DNA of 64,000 bases from Gyromitra esculenta (GCA_038503075.1 JBCAML010000009.1:1612001-1676000), one strand, 5' to 3'; positions 11,732 to 24,342 are shown, counted from the stretch's first letter. Numbers and translations: made by a program. Notes: a model not told the origin generated them from the letters alone.

Positions 11732-14700
11732 CTACGCATCTTCGTATGTTTCACGATCAGACCCAAAATCTTCCTCCTCATCGTCAAAGAGCCTATCTAA
11801 AGCACCTACAACCGCAACACCAACACCCCAATGCTCCATATCCGTGAAAACACTCCTCATCCATCGAAGAAATCTCCACTCTAGGCTTTCCAACCCGTCT
11901 TGATCGTTCCTTACCTCCCAGTGCCCGAGAAGGCCCGAAAGCTCATGACGGAATTTATCCACAGGGGACAATTTTTTCACTGATTCCTGGTTCGACGGCA
12001 GCAGAAGATCATCCCAGTTGACCGTTTCATCGTCAACCATCAACATCCAATCTTCACTTCCCTGCGGCGGGTCGAACCCCCAAGTATACATCGTTATATT
12101 TTCGGCGGTGTTGTATCCTATGGAGCCATTATCGACCTCCCCGATCCGGAAGAGAACCTCCCAAACAACCATTAACGCCTTAAAGATCATTACCGTGATA
12201 ACTGGGAACTCTGTACTTCTGGCACTTTCCCGGTATGCGGAATGAGGGGCTGCTAAGAATCTAAGGAGCGATAGTAACTGCGGTAATAAATCACTTTCTT
12301 CTAGAACTCTCATAAAAGCCTCCCGAGCCGAAGCATTCGCTGGTAAAACTCTCTCTTTGGCTGCATCCACGATGTTCCATAATGCTATGTCGAGATCCAT
12401 CGGTACGTCTTTCTGACAGATGACTACACGATCTGGGATGACTAATTGAATTGAGGCTAGGTGCATCGACAAGTAGAAGGCTCTCTCGCAACCCTTAAGT
12501 CTGGAGGGTTGCAGCGCGGCCTGGTTAGCGTTCGAACCTAACCCACTCATAGGCCCATCTACGCTAACTCCATGCCCAGGATTAACAAACAGATTCTCAA
12601 TCCCGGAGATTTGTCTAAGGGTATTCAAGGCATGTCGCAACTTCTCCAACCCGAACTGACTCTCTTCAGCGAATAAATCCGGTAATCTCGCAATATCACC
12701 AGCTTGATCCAGCTCAGGTTTCCCGTCGTCATCGAGCTCCACACATTCCTCTGCTAACTTTCTAGTCATGTCCAAAATTTCCATATGGATCGCTGCAGAC
12801 AGAATCAGTGCAGAGAAATTGCTTCCGAGTCCACCAGCTTGCGACAGATCCTTATGCCCATCACCCTTTAGCAGTGTTCGAAGAGTCCTGCCGAATAATG
12901 GTGGGTGAAGATTCACTGAGCCGTGCAAATGGCTGGTCCGCCATAAGTGGTCCCAAGCTTGGCTAGTCGGAGCTTCAAATAGCTGAGCATCACACGGTAA
13001 TGGGAGGTTTCGGAGCTCTGTCGAACGAATAAGACGTGGAGTATCGAAAACAAGCACCATATAGCAATCAAAGAGAAAGAGAGTAAATGCGACCCTATAT
13101 TACGGAGAAGTAAGCGATGGCATAAACACCACACCAAAATACTATCTACCTTTTCCTCGACTCTTTGTAAATGAAGTGTTCCCATTGATGTTGCACCGAA
13201 GAGTCTGGGTAAACAGAACGCTCTTTTTCTTCATAGAAGTACCCATAATCTCTCGCAATCTGGAAAAATAAAAAACCGGTCAGGACTCTAAGTGGTTGTG
13301 GTTGTGGCACGGGGCGCTTATTTTGTGGCGCGAGTGATGGGCGGTGCATAGCAGGATCTTACCTCAAGAGATTGCACAAGTAATCTTCTTCCTTTATTAT
13401 GTTTTTCTTTATCTTCTGAGAACAAGGCATAAATAGAAAATAAAAGCAAACCCTGCAAAACACAAAGTTCACCTTCGCGTTCTCGCCTTTCCGCGTATCG
13501 GTCTTTAGAAATCTGTCTCAGAGGGAGTGGGGCCTGGTAGTCGCTGATTGGTTCGCTAGGCCTTACAATACCTTCAGGGATCATGTATTGGCTATTCCTT
13601 CTTGGCTTCTTTTTTGAGATTGATTCCTCGCTGGTATTTTTCTTTGGTTTGTCGGCGCTGATCTCATCGGTTTCTACAGGGCCCCTTTCGATCCATCGCT
13701 CCATGACCCTATAAAGAAAAAAAATGGGTGAGTTTAACGATCTAGAATAACTCGGCAGGAAGAAATGTCTCTAGAAGCCCTTACTTTACACCACTCTCCC
13801 ATAGCTGCGAGCTTAGAGTCTTATTGGTCGGGTCATATTGGCCCCCCAATGCGCAGACTGCTCTCAGAAAGCTGGCAAGAACCGACGAAGGCCTAAAAGT
13901 GGCTTTATGGATGAGAGGGAAAAGAGGATGAAAGGCATTGGAGGAGAAGTAATAGTCAGTATAGTGGCTGAGAAGTTCTGGAGGGAGACTAAATCGAAAC
14001 TTACATTAGAACTCTGGTTTAAAGAAAGAACAAAGACATTGGACTTACAATGGCAGAACACCATAAGTATAGTACCGTTCAAGCCCAAAGCCAGGTTCCG
14101 GGTTCTTCGGGAGCTATTGGCGTGAAAGTCAAACCTTATCAGTACCCATGATCTGCAGGATCCAATAGAATCTATCCAAAATATGAAGAGATAACATGGA
14201 GAGAAATAGGATAGAAGCCGATTGGAACTTAAATAGCGCTAAGAGAGACATCATGCAGGTTCTACAAGCAAGAGCATACGCACATCCTCAGCGCTTGGGA
14301 GAATCCGCCGAAATTCAGCAATCAGTTCTTGGATTTCTGGCGAATCACCGACGTCACTTTTCGAGTAGTCCACTTCTGGGTGATGCTTTTTTTGATGCTT
14401 GACTAGATTATCACTGAAGAAAAAACAATAATGACTCAATTAACTCAAGCTTAAACGTGGAATCAAAGGTCAACTGCTTGGCAATCGGGAGAGTAGATAG
14501 AACCTACCTTCGAGAAAAGGCAAGCTTACACCCTGGGAACGGACACCGAGTGATCTTCTTGACAGAGTGTCCTGTAATCATGAATTTCAATACTATGCCT
14601 TCTCGGGAATACTTCTAATTAAAACATACTATTCAATTTATGCCGATTGTTATTATACTGCCATTCAGGATTTTAGTCTTTATTCTAAATGTTTATGCAA

Positions 14701-14961
14701 AGTAGAAAAGGGGGACGATTTTCTACATACCCGTGTACTGGACCGCTCTGAGCATTCGTCACATGCATAGGGTTTTGTAGTCTTCCACAGTTTATCATCC
14801 TCTTCGGTCCAATTGCCTCTAGCCATCTCTTCGAGGACATCTTTGAGCTGGATATCAATATAACGCCTCTGCTTGAGAGCTTGTGAGATAGCCTTCGAAC
14901 CGGGACGAGTGACGGACGAAGCCGGAAAGCCGGAGTTTTTCCGGTTACTCTTTCGCGCCAT
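11732..14961 (-). CDS. C2H2 zinc-finger transcription factor with fungal_trans domain
   Basis: Eight exons are proposed: 14739-14961, 14508-14571, 14266-14413, 14049-14113, 13785-13988, 13363-13708, 13150-13259 and 11732-13094 (841 codons). A complete finger is rebuilt across the third exon join: CPFPGCKLAFSR then SDNLVKHQKKHH (C-x4-C-x12-H-x4-H). The fungal_trans region runs through exons 4-7: LPPELLSHYTDYYFSSNAFH, FHPLFPLIHKATFRP, LRAVCALGGQYDP, then WEHFIYKESRKR joined to VAFTLFLFDCYMVLVFD. The C-terminal exon is Leu-rich and ends acidic. Family knowledge: such proteins are nuclear, DNA-binding regulators of metabolism. Uncertain points are the first donor (a GTACAC site is needed to keep frame; a better GTATGT lies 6 nt on but breaks it) and the 152-nt third intron. 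The PYACDEC stretch of exon 1 may be half of another finger. Confidence 0.8.
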
Positions 14962-15816
14962 GAGATTCTCGCTCGAGGTAGTTTCAAGATACTAAGGAAC
15001 CGCTGATCAGCGAAAGAAGTCTGGATCTTTGAAGCTTGTGATATCTCTGCCAGTGGAAACAACTCTTTCTTTATACAACAGACACGACATGTTTTAGATG
15101 AGCTCCTCCACTTGCTTAAGGAAGACTATGATTGTACAACCTTGATAAGGTCTCGCGATCAACTGTTGTTCCAAATTATGCACATGAAAGTTGGCTGGAG
15201 AAGGAAGACATGACGCGGAAATCGACCATGTGTCACGTCACGTCGTCTAACGTCGTGAACCTCAAAACGTTGAGGCTCAAATTAACTGCGGGGCTACACT
15301 ATAATTGCAAGGGTATGTTTGGAGGAGCACCAGGAACCGACGCCCGGCTTCTGCGAGATAAGCATTTCGCCAACCAACCGAGTCGACGTCAGCGACACCT
15401 TTGAAATTTGACGCGCTTGGTGCCTCGCTGGCGGAGCATTGATCGATCACAGTGATAAGACTTCTATCTCCATACAGCGCTAGGTCGTGTGCTCAATAAA
15501 ATCGAGGGACTTAGAGCTCCGATATTTCAGACTTTCTCAGATAGGTGTAACTTCAAGCAAACAGGAGAAGGCGAGGCTGAAGCCAGGGATTTAAGGTATT
15601 GCAAAAGATTAACATGTTTCCCCAAGTAGTAATCGATAGTAGGCTGAGTGCTTTGCGAATCAGGCTAGGTGTGTTTTGATGTTGTACGGCCGGTTCTAGA
15701 AAAACAAAGGAAAAGGAAGGAATATATTCCTTCATAAAGTACGTGATATTTCCATTGATTATTTTACTAGTAAATCTTGCATATTCCAGTTGCATAAAAT
15801 TCCCTCTCTAAGAAAA
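14962..15816. other. divergent intergenic region
   Basis: This is the promoter region between the zinc-finger regulator and the plus-strand gene at 15817. It has two CACGTCA/CGTC-type repeats near 15230-15250, and nothing else is recognised. Confidence 0.4.
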
Positions 15817-17125
15817 ATGAATAGCGATTTCAATCAATTACAGTCGAGTTCCTTCAACACACCGGCAGAAATGTCGTCCAGTACTCGTGCTCTTCTTCAA
15901 AAGAACTTAAGGGAGCATGGAAATCCGCCCCAGCATTTTGCGAAAGCAGATATTCTAGTTGAGGACCAATTAAAATATCGTCGTCACCTGTAAGCTAACT
16001 TCTCCCAATACTTTACATAAATCTTTGTCTTGAAGAGGTGTACGGCGGTGGATCCATATCTCTAGACTCAGCTCATAGTGTACACTACCGAGCATAAATT
16101 ACATAGAATTTCTACATTTTCCAATGCACAGGCTATATATTTAGTGACTCTTTATTCTAACTAAAACCGCCCCCAATAGTCTAGTTGCAAACAGAAGAAC
16201 GTTTGTCGGGTTTAGCCAAGAGAACTTGGATATCATTGCAAGAAGTTTCGAGCACCTTTGTTTCTCCGAGTCAGAGAATAAGGTATTTCCATACTAGCTT
16301 GATCGAACTCCTCTGAGAATTTAAAGTTCTGACTTTTACTGGCAATTTCAAGAAAGAGTACAAGGCGAAGATCCACAAGAAATTGAAAGAGTGGAACTAT
16401 GATGGATTGTCGGAGGATGACGAAGTTGATGACGCTGTTCAGAGAGTTGACTACAAGTAATTTTCACGAGAGCTGTTCTAAATAAAAGGAAAACAAAAAA
16501 CTAACGTAATACTGGTAGCCCTGATCAGATGGAAGAAACTGTTGAGGCTTTCAGCGAAATCCCTAGCATAGCACCCGGCGGTTTCGTTACTATGCCTCCT
16601 AATCCGTCAAATGCAGTACCTAAAAGCGGGAGCTCAAAGGGATCATCAAAGCCAGGTGTCCGTTCTCCTTCACGGGTGAGGGGGGCGTCCCCTCCTCAGC
16701 AGGCACTCTTGCCTTTCCCTTCGTCACCCCTCCTCTTCGACCCCACATTCTTAGATAAAATCGATCTGAATGATCCAGCCAGAAGAGCCCTCTGGGTCGA
16801 GGCAGTTTGGCGTTTTTTCAATACTGGTGGTCGGCCGTCTTCGGATACCGGTGGCATCAGAAGTCCTAACTATGTTACGGTTCCTTCTCCCACTTCCCCC
16901 GTTACCCCAACGATGTCTCATTTTCGGCCCATGGCCGTTCGGCATCATTCGCAGGGGAGTAGCGGATACGAATTCATGGATGTGGAAACTTATCCACAGG
17001 AAAACCAGCCTTCCGAGGGAGGAAACGGAGGCTCAGCAATGGGTGATTTTAGCGGATTATCTCCGAGATCAATGTCGTTTGTTCAAGGACAGTGGAGAAA
17101 CCTGCAAGGCCACGATATTGCCTGA
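15817..17125 (+). CDS. unrecognised protein, about 328 aa, Pro/Ser-rich C terminus
   Basis: Four exons (15817-15989, 16180-16282, 16353-16456, 16519-17125) sum to 987 nt, with phases 2, 0 and 2 kept. The N-terminal part is helical and charged (RALLQKNLREHG, KADILVEDQLKYRRHLL, NLDIIARSFEHLCF, KAKIHKKLKEWNYDG), followed by an acidic patch (SEDDEVDDAVQRVD). The last exon is Pro/Ser/Gly-rich, with SPSRVRGASPP and repeated TSPVTP-like sites, and one hydrophobic stretch (DPARRALWVEAVWRFFN). No domain is recognised. The first intron (190 nt) is longer than the others. The start could also be ATG 15871. Confidence 0.6.
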
Positions 17126-18898
17126 CTAGTTAGAGACACCCGTAGTTCCCTACCGGAATTTAGTTCGTGATGCATACAGCGGGGCGTTTAGAAGTATGTG
17201 CATTGTTTCTCGTTGGATCATTTTTTGTTATTTATAGCACGCGTGGAAGGAGACATTGGGCTGGGAATTATTTACGGGCACCCTGGAGGTGCTTGTTGCT
17301 GTTCTTATTGTTATTTTTATCCCACTGAACTTTTTTCACCAAAGCCATAGTCTATTACTCACCATCTGTGCAGTTGTGCAGCTGATGAAGTATCGTCATG
17401 AAATATCACTCGATGCGAAAACACTGAAACACTACTTTTAGCCCAACATTTAGTACTACTGGACCATCAGGATTCCCTATGATTTCCTATTTCCAGGAAT
17501 TTATACATTTCTTGAAATATCTGTATATGAATGACGTTCGCTTGAGCAAGGCTGACAGTAACACACATTATATGCATGTCTCGCTTTATCACTAGGATTG
17601 TTTTGGGGTCCAGACCACTGATTCCAAAATCCGTTTTTGAGGGGCTCCTACGCACTCTTTTTGGGACTAAAAACTCTAGGAGCTCCTTCGCAATCTATAG
17701 AACAAAGCTCTTAGGTTGGAGCTTTTTGGCTAGCCTGTCGTTTCTCTCCTTTTACTTGTCATTGGCGCTGTAGGCTGCAACGAGTCAGTAGCACAAGGGA
17801 GAGCCTTTATTAAGTCAGATTCGTATAATATTTCTTCGACATATGTTATCTTATGTGGATACGTGTGACATGCTTTCGCAGAGCACGTGATATCGAGTGA
17901 TAATATGTGACTTGATTTACTGCTATCGGCGCATCTAGCAATCGCAGACGTCCTTGGCTCATCACGTCGTCACCATGCAAAAGTAATTACCACTCTGCGA
18001 GCTATGCGGAATACATGCATACCGATCTTATGAACGGTTAATAAAGTCTCCCCCCACCTTCCAATATCGGAAGTGTGTGTTTTATGCAGATAGATCTAGA
18101 GGCACTAAAAGAATCCCTGCGCAATGAAACAGGAAGCGAGATCTAGGAAAGTTGAACAGGCTTCCTGATATGGTTGAGAATGATGGATTTTGAGCGAGAG
18201 AGGTGATCTCACCATCGCCACACTGCGTGACGTGCTTTACCCACCCTTAAGAACTCGTCTACTCGACATAGCAGCAACACTAGATTACCTATCAAATCTA
18301 CGACTAGATTTATCGTTTTTTGGGAACAGAAAATTCCGGGGAAACGATATCATAACGGATGGATTTGTTCTCTAAACGAGCACGCATAAGCGTAAAGTCG
18401 AGAGTTTGGGCCTAATCACGTGCGTGCCAATAATAGGCACCAAACTAAAACGACTAACACTCGAGCTCAAACTTCTTGGCTCTGAACGATCTATCGAGCA
18501 CTCTTCCCCAAGACCTAGAAACGTTGAATTAAAGGGAAATTCAATCAAACGCAATTTAACTTGGCAGGTCAACCTTAGGGACGAAATTACTTCAAAGCCC
18601 AGCCAGATATCAGAAATGGACCTCAATAGTCAGTGAGATAAGTATATAAATTGCATAGTTAAACCTAAGAAACCGTGACAAACATAACATAGCAAGCCCT
18701 GAAATAACAATTATGTTGGAAATATGAAGTAGACACAAAAAACGCCGACATGTCGCCGCCCTAAGAACCAAATAAAACAAAAGAAGGAAACATCCAGTTA
18801 ACCCATCCATCCCGCTGGTTTTTGCTCCCTAGTACCTCCACTTTCCTCGCATCGTGGCATTTTTAATCCCTAGACCATGTCCCCAGGCCGCCCCTCAG
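17126..18898. other. convergent intergenic region, 1.8 kb
   Basis: This region holds no supported gene. Part of it (about 17885-18175) shares two collinear short blocks with 50275-50505, suggesting an old repeat. Confidence 0.4.
17885..18175 (+). repeat. diverged dispersed repeat, copy 1
   Basis: It shares ATCGAGTGATAATATGTGAC and a following TTTAC with 50279-50310, and further on a GAAAGT...AGGCTTCCTGAT block with 50471-50500, in the same order and strand. Spacing between the blocks differs (about 260 versus 195 bp). No ends are defined. Confidence 0.4.
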
Positions 18899-20646
18899 CT
18901 AATCCGCCTTCGGAGAAAGATACTTGGCATGAAACTCCGTCCTCACGTCAAACAAGCTCCCGATATCCTGCTCGCTCCGCCTAATGCGGAAAGTCTTGAA
19001 GGCATTGCCATTGGGAAGCTTCGACGGAGCTCTTCCATCCTCCTTGCACAGCAACGACTCAAGCGCTGTGATGGAGATAACGTTGGAGACGATCTTGTCT
19101 GGCTTCTGGTCACTTGAGACATGAAGCTTACCCGGAGGATACGAGAATGTGAGCGAAAAATCGTCGGGATCAATCGCAGTCAGCTATATAAGGGTTATTT
19201 TAGTACAAGAAAACTAAGATATTAAAACAGGGCGTGGGGATGAGATAATCACACCTTTGCGTCCTTCTCCACTGTGATTCCGCCTCGACCGAATGATCGG
19301 CGAAGAGAAAACACATCTCCAACTCTAATTGCATGGTGTTTCGCGAGAGTTTGGATCTTAACACTTGAAGTATCACCTGCCATTGCCTCATAATTGACTC
19401 TCTGCTTCTGTCCCCAAAATTGTTCGAACTTATTATCCTTAAATTGGTTGAATTCACCAGCTTCGGACCGCTTGCGTGCTGCAATGATAGCGGCTTGATT
19501 TTCACGTGTGTATTTTCCATCGGCAATATCAATTTCGACGTGAGAGATACGGGCTAGGAGCTGGGGGTTATCCCAAAAATCATCAACTAGTTCGGCATTG
19601 GGCGTGGTGGGATCGGAAGGGTCGGTGCTCGAGGGGTAGACTTTGTCGCATTCAGGTAAGAAAGTCATCAAATGTTTTTGCTCAGATTTGGAGAACTTAT
19701 TCCAAACGTCTGGGTTGAAAAAGTCCTAGATTTTAAGATATTAGTAATTTTCGCCTAATTGGGCAGGAGAGGGTCCACGAATGGGATGGAATACGTACCC
19801 CTAGGTTCGTAGCATAGACGCTACGGGGGTTTGTCATCAAATATTCTTCCTCCCACTCGCTATCCTCATCCATCTCGTTACTCTCATCAGCTGTCTTCCA
19901 CGTACTAACCCTTGCTCCTGCCTTGGTCTTGATAGCTTTCTCAGCAACCTCGTCAAGAATAGCTGGTGCTAGGCGCTTCCTTCCAGAACGACGGATTTCA
20001 ACTTCGCTTAGTCCAGCAACGACTTCATTATCACCGCTCGGATCTAACGTAATCTCGGGTTCTCCAGTTTCTACACTAGAGGTTTTGTTGCTAGGTCTAC
20101 CACGAGACGGTTTCTCGAAGCTCTTGTTTTTCTGCGGAGTCTGCAAAGGATCCGTAAGGACCTGAGCTTCAATGATCAGTCTATTCATCGTTTTTTCGGC
20201 CTCCCCCATAGCCCCTTCTGCCTCGACCATTCGTGTAGCTGTGGACTCGTTCGTACGATTATCGTCTACAGTACTAGGGGCTTCTTCCATCGCCTTATCA
20301 GCTTCATCAAGAGCTCCAGCTACCTTCCTCGTTCTAGCATCGTTGTCTCGTTCATTATCTGTGGATACATTTCCCCATCAGCCCAAATTAGATCTATTAC
20401 ACTTTAACAAGCAAGGTTCATAATCCCACCAAGCTCCATCTTATCACCACCCCCATTGATCGCCACAATCTCCTCATCCCCCTCTTCATTCTCGGCAGCA
20501 GCTAACTCAGGGGTAGGTTTTGCCTCGGCTATCTTTACTGTACGCTTCCTCCTCTGGTTCCGCTTCGGAGCAGCCAGCTCAGCTGGCGTATTTTCAGAGG
20601 TCGGAAAAGGCTGGGGCCTGCTGCGTGTACTACGTGTACCGGCCAT
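18899..20646 (-). CDS. ASX-homology (DEUBAD) domain protein
   Basis: Four exons (20430-20646, 19799-20358, 19255-19725, 18899-19183) give 510 residues, with every join in frame. The N-terminal half is basic and disordered, with an AT-hook core (SRGRPSNK) and RSGRKRLAPAILDE. The ASX-homology domain crosses the second intron at about residues 241-290: EEEYLMTNPRSVYATNLG, then DFFNPDVWNKFSKSEQKHL and LMTFLPECD. This matches the fold signature LLTNPKS..., L/FNxxxWxxLS, LLxLLP. It extends through DFWDNPQLLARI, KYTRENQAAIIAARKRSEAG and a conserved-looking C-terminal region. Family knowledge: animal ASXL proteins use this domain to activate the BAP1 H2A deubiquitinase; fungal members are little studied. 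Nuclear and chromatin-linked is the likely role. An upstream in-frame ATG at 20724 would add 26 residues. Confidence 0.85.
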
Positions 20647-21688
20647 AGTAGCAGAGCTCAGGCTTATGATTGGCGAAGTCAGTTTATTTCTACCAGGAGA
20701 AGGCGTGAAATCGCAGAGCGACAAAGGTCGAGACTGTTGTCGTTAGACGAGACGTCGTACTCCTAAAGTGAACGCGTCGTGCACGGCGTGCACGTGGGGT
20801 TATATCCATATTTCTATTAGCGTCTCGCTTAGGATCCAGGGCTTGCGGGAGGAAGAATCTTGTGGCGGAATACTGTGGCAAAGTATTGACTTAGTAAGAC
20901 TATAGCTGTGGCGCATGAGCGGTAAGGATTTCAGATCACGTGTCAAGCAGAGATAAACAGAGCCACTAAATCTGTCACCACTTTAGGGGCGCCTACAACG
21001 GTAGCTTCTTTATTCTCTTTCAAAAGAAATCAAGGGTGCTAACTACGCTTGAGCTGCATCAAAGCGTATTATCTCCTTTTTCATAATCAATGAGAGTGTT
21101 TCATTTAAGGGGAACTTTGGGCGTTACGGTGGACAGCAAACGACACCAGAAAGTTATGTTTCTAGGTGACGAAAGCCGCATATATCACTTTTTTTGTTCC
21201 TGTAAGGTCCATCCGCTCCAAGGGATAGGGAGATGAGAGGAAGACACAGTCGAGTCTGACATGGGCATACCGGTACATTGAACGTCTCACTGCATAGAGT
21301 AACAGGGTATCCTCTCCTAGCCCCGCATTTTAAATTTGCCGGTACATATCATGACGCATTTTGGGGAAACATTTTACCGGTCCAGTGTCAGTATGAGATG
21401 GGTCGCTGGGTGCGCCAATACGATTAATGACTGTTCTACCGATCAATATTCAAGATGGTATTGTTCTTTCTCTCGGGAGACTTCGACGGCGCTGTCTTGC
21501 GTTACGGCAGGCTTCGGATTATTTGGTAAGATTTTCGCTCAGCACCTGGTCTAACATCGGAATATTTGCTAAGATTTTCACTACCTACAGGTTAAAGTTT
21601 TGAAACTGGACTGCCTGCTGCTGCTGGGGCATAGGCTAATACTCATACTGAGGATTCTATGGTGCTAGGATTCCCGGCCAACTGGGGG

Positions 21689-21833
21689 TGACGGCGAATC
21701 CTGTCTGATGGCGAGCAGGGATTTTCACAGTATATTTGAGACTGCTGAGCACGGAGCTGAAAAGTTATCATTTTAACCTAGTCATATATTGACCCAAAAC
21801 CCTTGTTCACCATTAGACAGGGTTCGCCGTCAC
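21689..21833. mobile_element. short inverted-repeat element, about 145 bp
   Basis: Left arm GTGACGGCGAATCCTGTCTG is matched by the reverse complement of the right arm, GTGACGGCGAACCCTGTCTA. The match continues as ATGG[CT]GA[GA]CA[GA]GG[GA]TTTT, giving arms of about 38 bp with a few transitions. There is no coding capacity, so it is MITE-like. Confidence 0.65.
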
Positions 21834-21911
21834 TCCGTGAACGACTGTACTCATTTTCATGGTCGAAGTTCTATTGGAAGATGCTATTTACCACTCAATA
21901 CTAGAAATAGA

Positions 21912-21943
21912 GCGATCCACCGGCGATCCACCGGCGATCCACT
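21912..21943 (+). repeat. 11-bp tandem repeat
   Basis: GCGATCCACCG is repeated twice and followed by a partial third copy ending in GCGATCCACTCGG. Confidence 0.7.
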
Positions 21944-22429
21944 CGGAGAGCACAGAACCCTGAGGCTCTACGCTTGAATTTGAAACCTCTCAACCTGAAG
22001 TGTGTTCACTAACGTCACGTAACTAACAAACCGAGAATCCTGCGAGACAGAAGTGATGACCCACAAGACAGCCAATCATCCTGAAATACCATTACCAAGA
22101 TGTTCGGTTACTAAGAAGTGAGTGGTTAGCCCAGGTGCGCGACTAACCCGTGAATTTCGTATCCAAAAAAAAAAAAGCTCAATTTCACATAAAAGTATGC
22201 CAGAAACAAAGCCATCAGAACTTGAAAAGTATATTTCTGCTTGTGCAAATATCGTGGTTACTGTACAGCGGCTACGTATCACTACCGCCACCGGTAACCC
22301 TCTAAGCGCCTGATACTACGATCACTGATATTACTGATGTGCGTAACACTACATAAGACACTCACAGAAACAAACCCAATCCAAACAAAACAAAAATACA
22401 GACGATCCCAATTGACCGGGCCCCAATTA

Positions 22430-23393
22430 TCAGCTGCGATCCCCACCTCGTGGGCTCCTCCTTCTCCGCTCCTCCCTGCCATCTTCCCGAGCCTTATCAA
22501 GCATCCTCCGCTCGTCTCTGTCCCTTTCCCCGCGTCTCTCCCCCCTTCTATTGCCTTTGTCGTCATGATCTCGGCGATCGCGGTTACGCCTTGGGCTCGC
22601 AGAGCGGCTCCTTCGATGCCGCCGCCATTGGTTGTCATCGCGGTCTCTCCTGTGCCTATGTCTCTCTCTTTCCCTTTCCCTCTCACGGCTCGGGCTTCGC
22701 GTTCTACTCCTCTGCCTCCGTCGATGTCCATCTCGATCTCGATCTCGATCCCTCTTCTCCCCTCTATCCCGCCTTGATCTGCCGTGCCCCTCCAGTCTTT
22801 TTTCTTTTTCCCCACCGGCACTTCTATACGTCGTATTTACTTTTGTCCTCTCATCGGTTGTCACTATGGCACCCTCTTCGTTCCTCAGCTGGCCCGCGAC
22901 CCCCCCGCCTCGACCGAAACCGACACCTTGCGCCTCTTCTTTCTCCTCCTCACCATCTGGCTGATCTCCTGCGCCGGCTTCTTTAATAGCTCTTCGGACT
23001 TCATCTTGGTCAACGTCAGTGTGGCGACGGACGACTTTGAAACCGAGGGCTTCAGAAAGTGCATCTTGTTCGGCTTCTTTCACGCGCTTGATTTCGGCGA
23101 GACGTTGTTGTTCTGGGGTGAGAGTGCTATCACTATCATCTTTGGCATACCAGGTTAAGTCTTTGCCTTTTTGCCAGCGACCGACAGCTGTGGGGACGCA
23201 AGTTAGAAACGTGTTGTTTATGGATATAAGATGGCGACGAGGGCGATGGATAAGATGAAGGGAACGTACGAGCCATTAGAGAGTGTCCGAGATAGTTCTC
23301 ACGGTCCTTGTCTTCCTTAACATCGTCCCACTTAAACTCAGCACGTCCACCTCTCGAGCTGTCGCCCTTCCTCAGACCTGAAAGAAGATCCAT
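22430..23393 (-). CDS. MMtag-domain (multiple myeloma tumor-associated 2-like) protein, RD-rich
   Basis: Two exons (23270-23393 and 22430-23187) with an 82-nt intron give 293 residues. The N-terminus is a textbook MMtag domain: [40 protein letters not shown], then, across the intron, [20 protein letters not shown] helical stretch ([20 protein letters not shown]) follows, then a Gly-rich linker, and from about residue 150 to the end a dense RD/RE/SR tail of the kind seen in splicing-related proteins. Family knowledge: human MMTAG2 (C1orf35) is nuclear; its function is poorly defined. A link to RNA processing is inference from the RS/RD tail. The tail's codon periodicity produces long false frames on the other strand. 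Confidence 0.88.
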
Positions 23394-24249
23394 ATTCTTT
23401 ACTCAATTACTCCGTGAACTCGTGAATGTGTACAAAGGTGCAATGTAAAAAATATATCGGCTTAGCCCGAATGTAAACGCGTGGTGGGTAAACAGAGCAG
23501 AATAAGGTTGGTCCTACCTGGCCGTCGGCGCATGAGGTGAGGTCACAGCAAACCCTAATCCTTAGTTTCATCCATGGCCTTGGCACACAAGCAGAGCCGC
23601 AACGCCAGTTCTCCCTGGTTCTGCGCCAGCTCGATTGCAAATTCAAGTCCATGTCGCAGCAACCGGCAAGCAGGGAAAAATAGGTGAACCCTGCAAGCCA
23701 TACGGGATGCCTATATGCCCCCCCTCTTCGCTTTACCTCTGCCTCGGGAGAGTTGCGAGTGGCATAACCATTACTCTACCTGCCTAGTAACGCCATCAAA
23801 AGTCTTGAGATGCTCACGTCGGGTCGTGTATATGGTTTAATAGCGGGGCGTGTTATGATGTAGAAGAATGATACGGTAGTGGCAACAACGGTGGAGAGAA
23901 TGAGCACAAACCAGCCGATATCGTAGTGTAAAACGTTTATATTTCGTCTGATCTTACCTAGCTTCTTTTGTGACCAGTTTGAGAAGCGAAGAAAAGGAAA
24001 AAATTTGCTTCTTTCGTTTTCGCCACTTTCCCACCGCCCCCTCCACACCTTTCACACCCCCCTTCCTCGGGCACATATTCTCCCCCCTTAGGTGGGTATT
24101 AAAATAGTAGTTTTAGATTTAGGAATATCAGATTTCCGAAAATTTGCTTCCCCACCCTCTCCCCCTTGTAATTATCGAGATTCAAGATCAGGAAATAGCA
24201 TGCGGTCCACAGCTATCGGAAGACCATTTTCAAAATGGGAACGAGGGTT

Positions 24250-24272
24250 TATTTTATTTTATTTTATTTTAT
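24250..24272 (+). repeat. (TTTTA)n microsatellite
   Basis: About four and a half copies of a five-base ATTTT unit in direct succession. Confidence 0.8.
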
Positions 24273-24322
24273 ACCCTTTCAGCTCCGCCTCAGACGAGAC
24301 ATCCTCTTTTTTATTGTGTGTG

Positions 24323-24342
24323 GAGCGAGCGAGCGAGCGAGC
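24323..24342 (+). repeat. (GAGC)n microsatellite
   Basis: Five tandem GAGC units ending in GAGCT. Confidence 0.8.

Larger units (their letters stand above)
20647..22429. other. intergenic region with one foldback element
   Basis: It lies between the ASX-like gene 5' end and the MMtag gene 3' end. It contains the inverted-repeat element at 21689-21833 and a small tandem repeat (21912-21943). No gene is supported. Confidence 0.4.

Noticed and set aside
22337..22986. Several long plus-strand frames (146, 178 and 110 codons)
   Set aside because: They are antisense shadows of the Arg/Asp-rich tail of the MMtag gene. They are Ser/Pro/Leu-rich with no domain.
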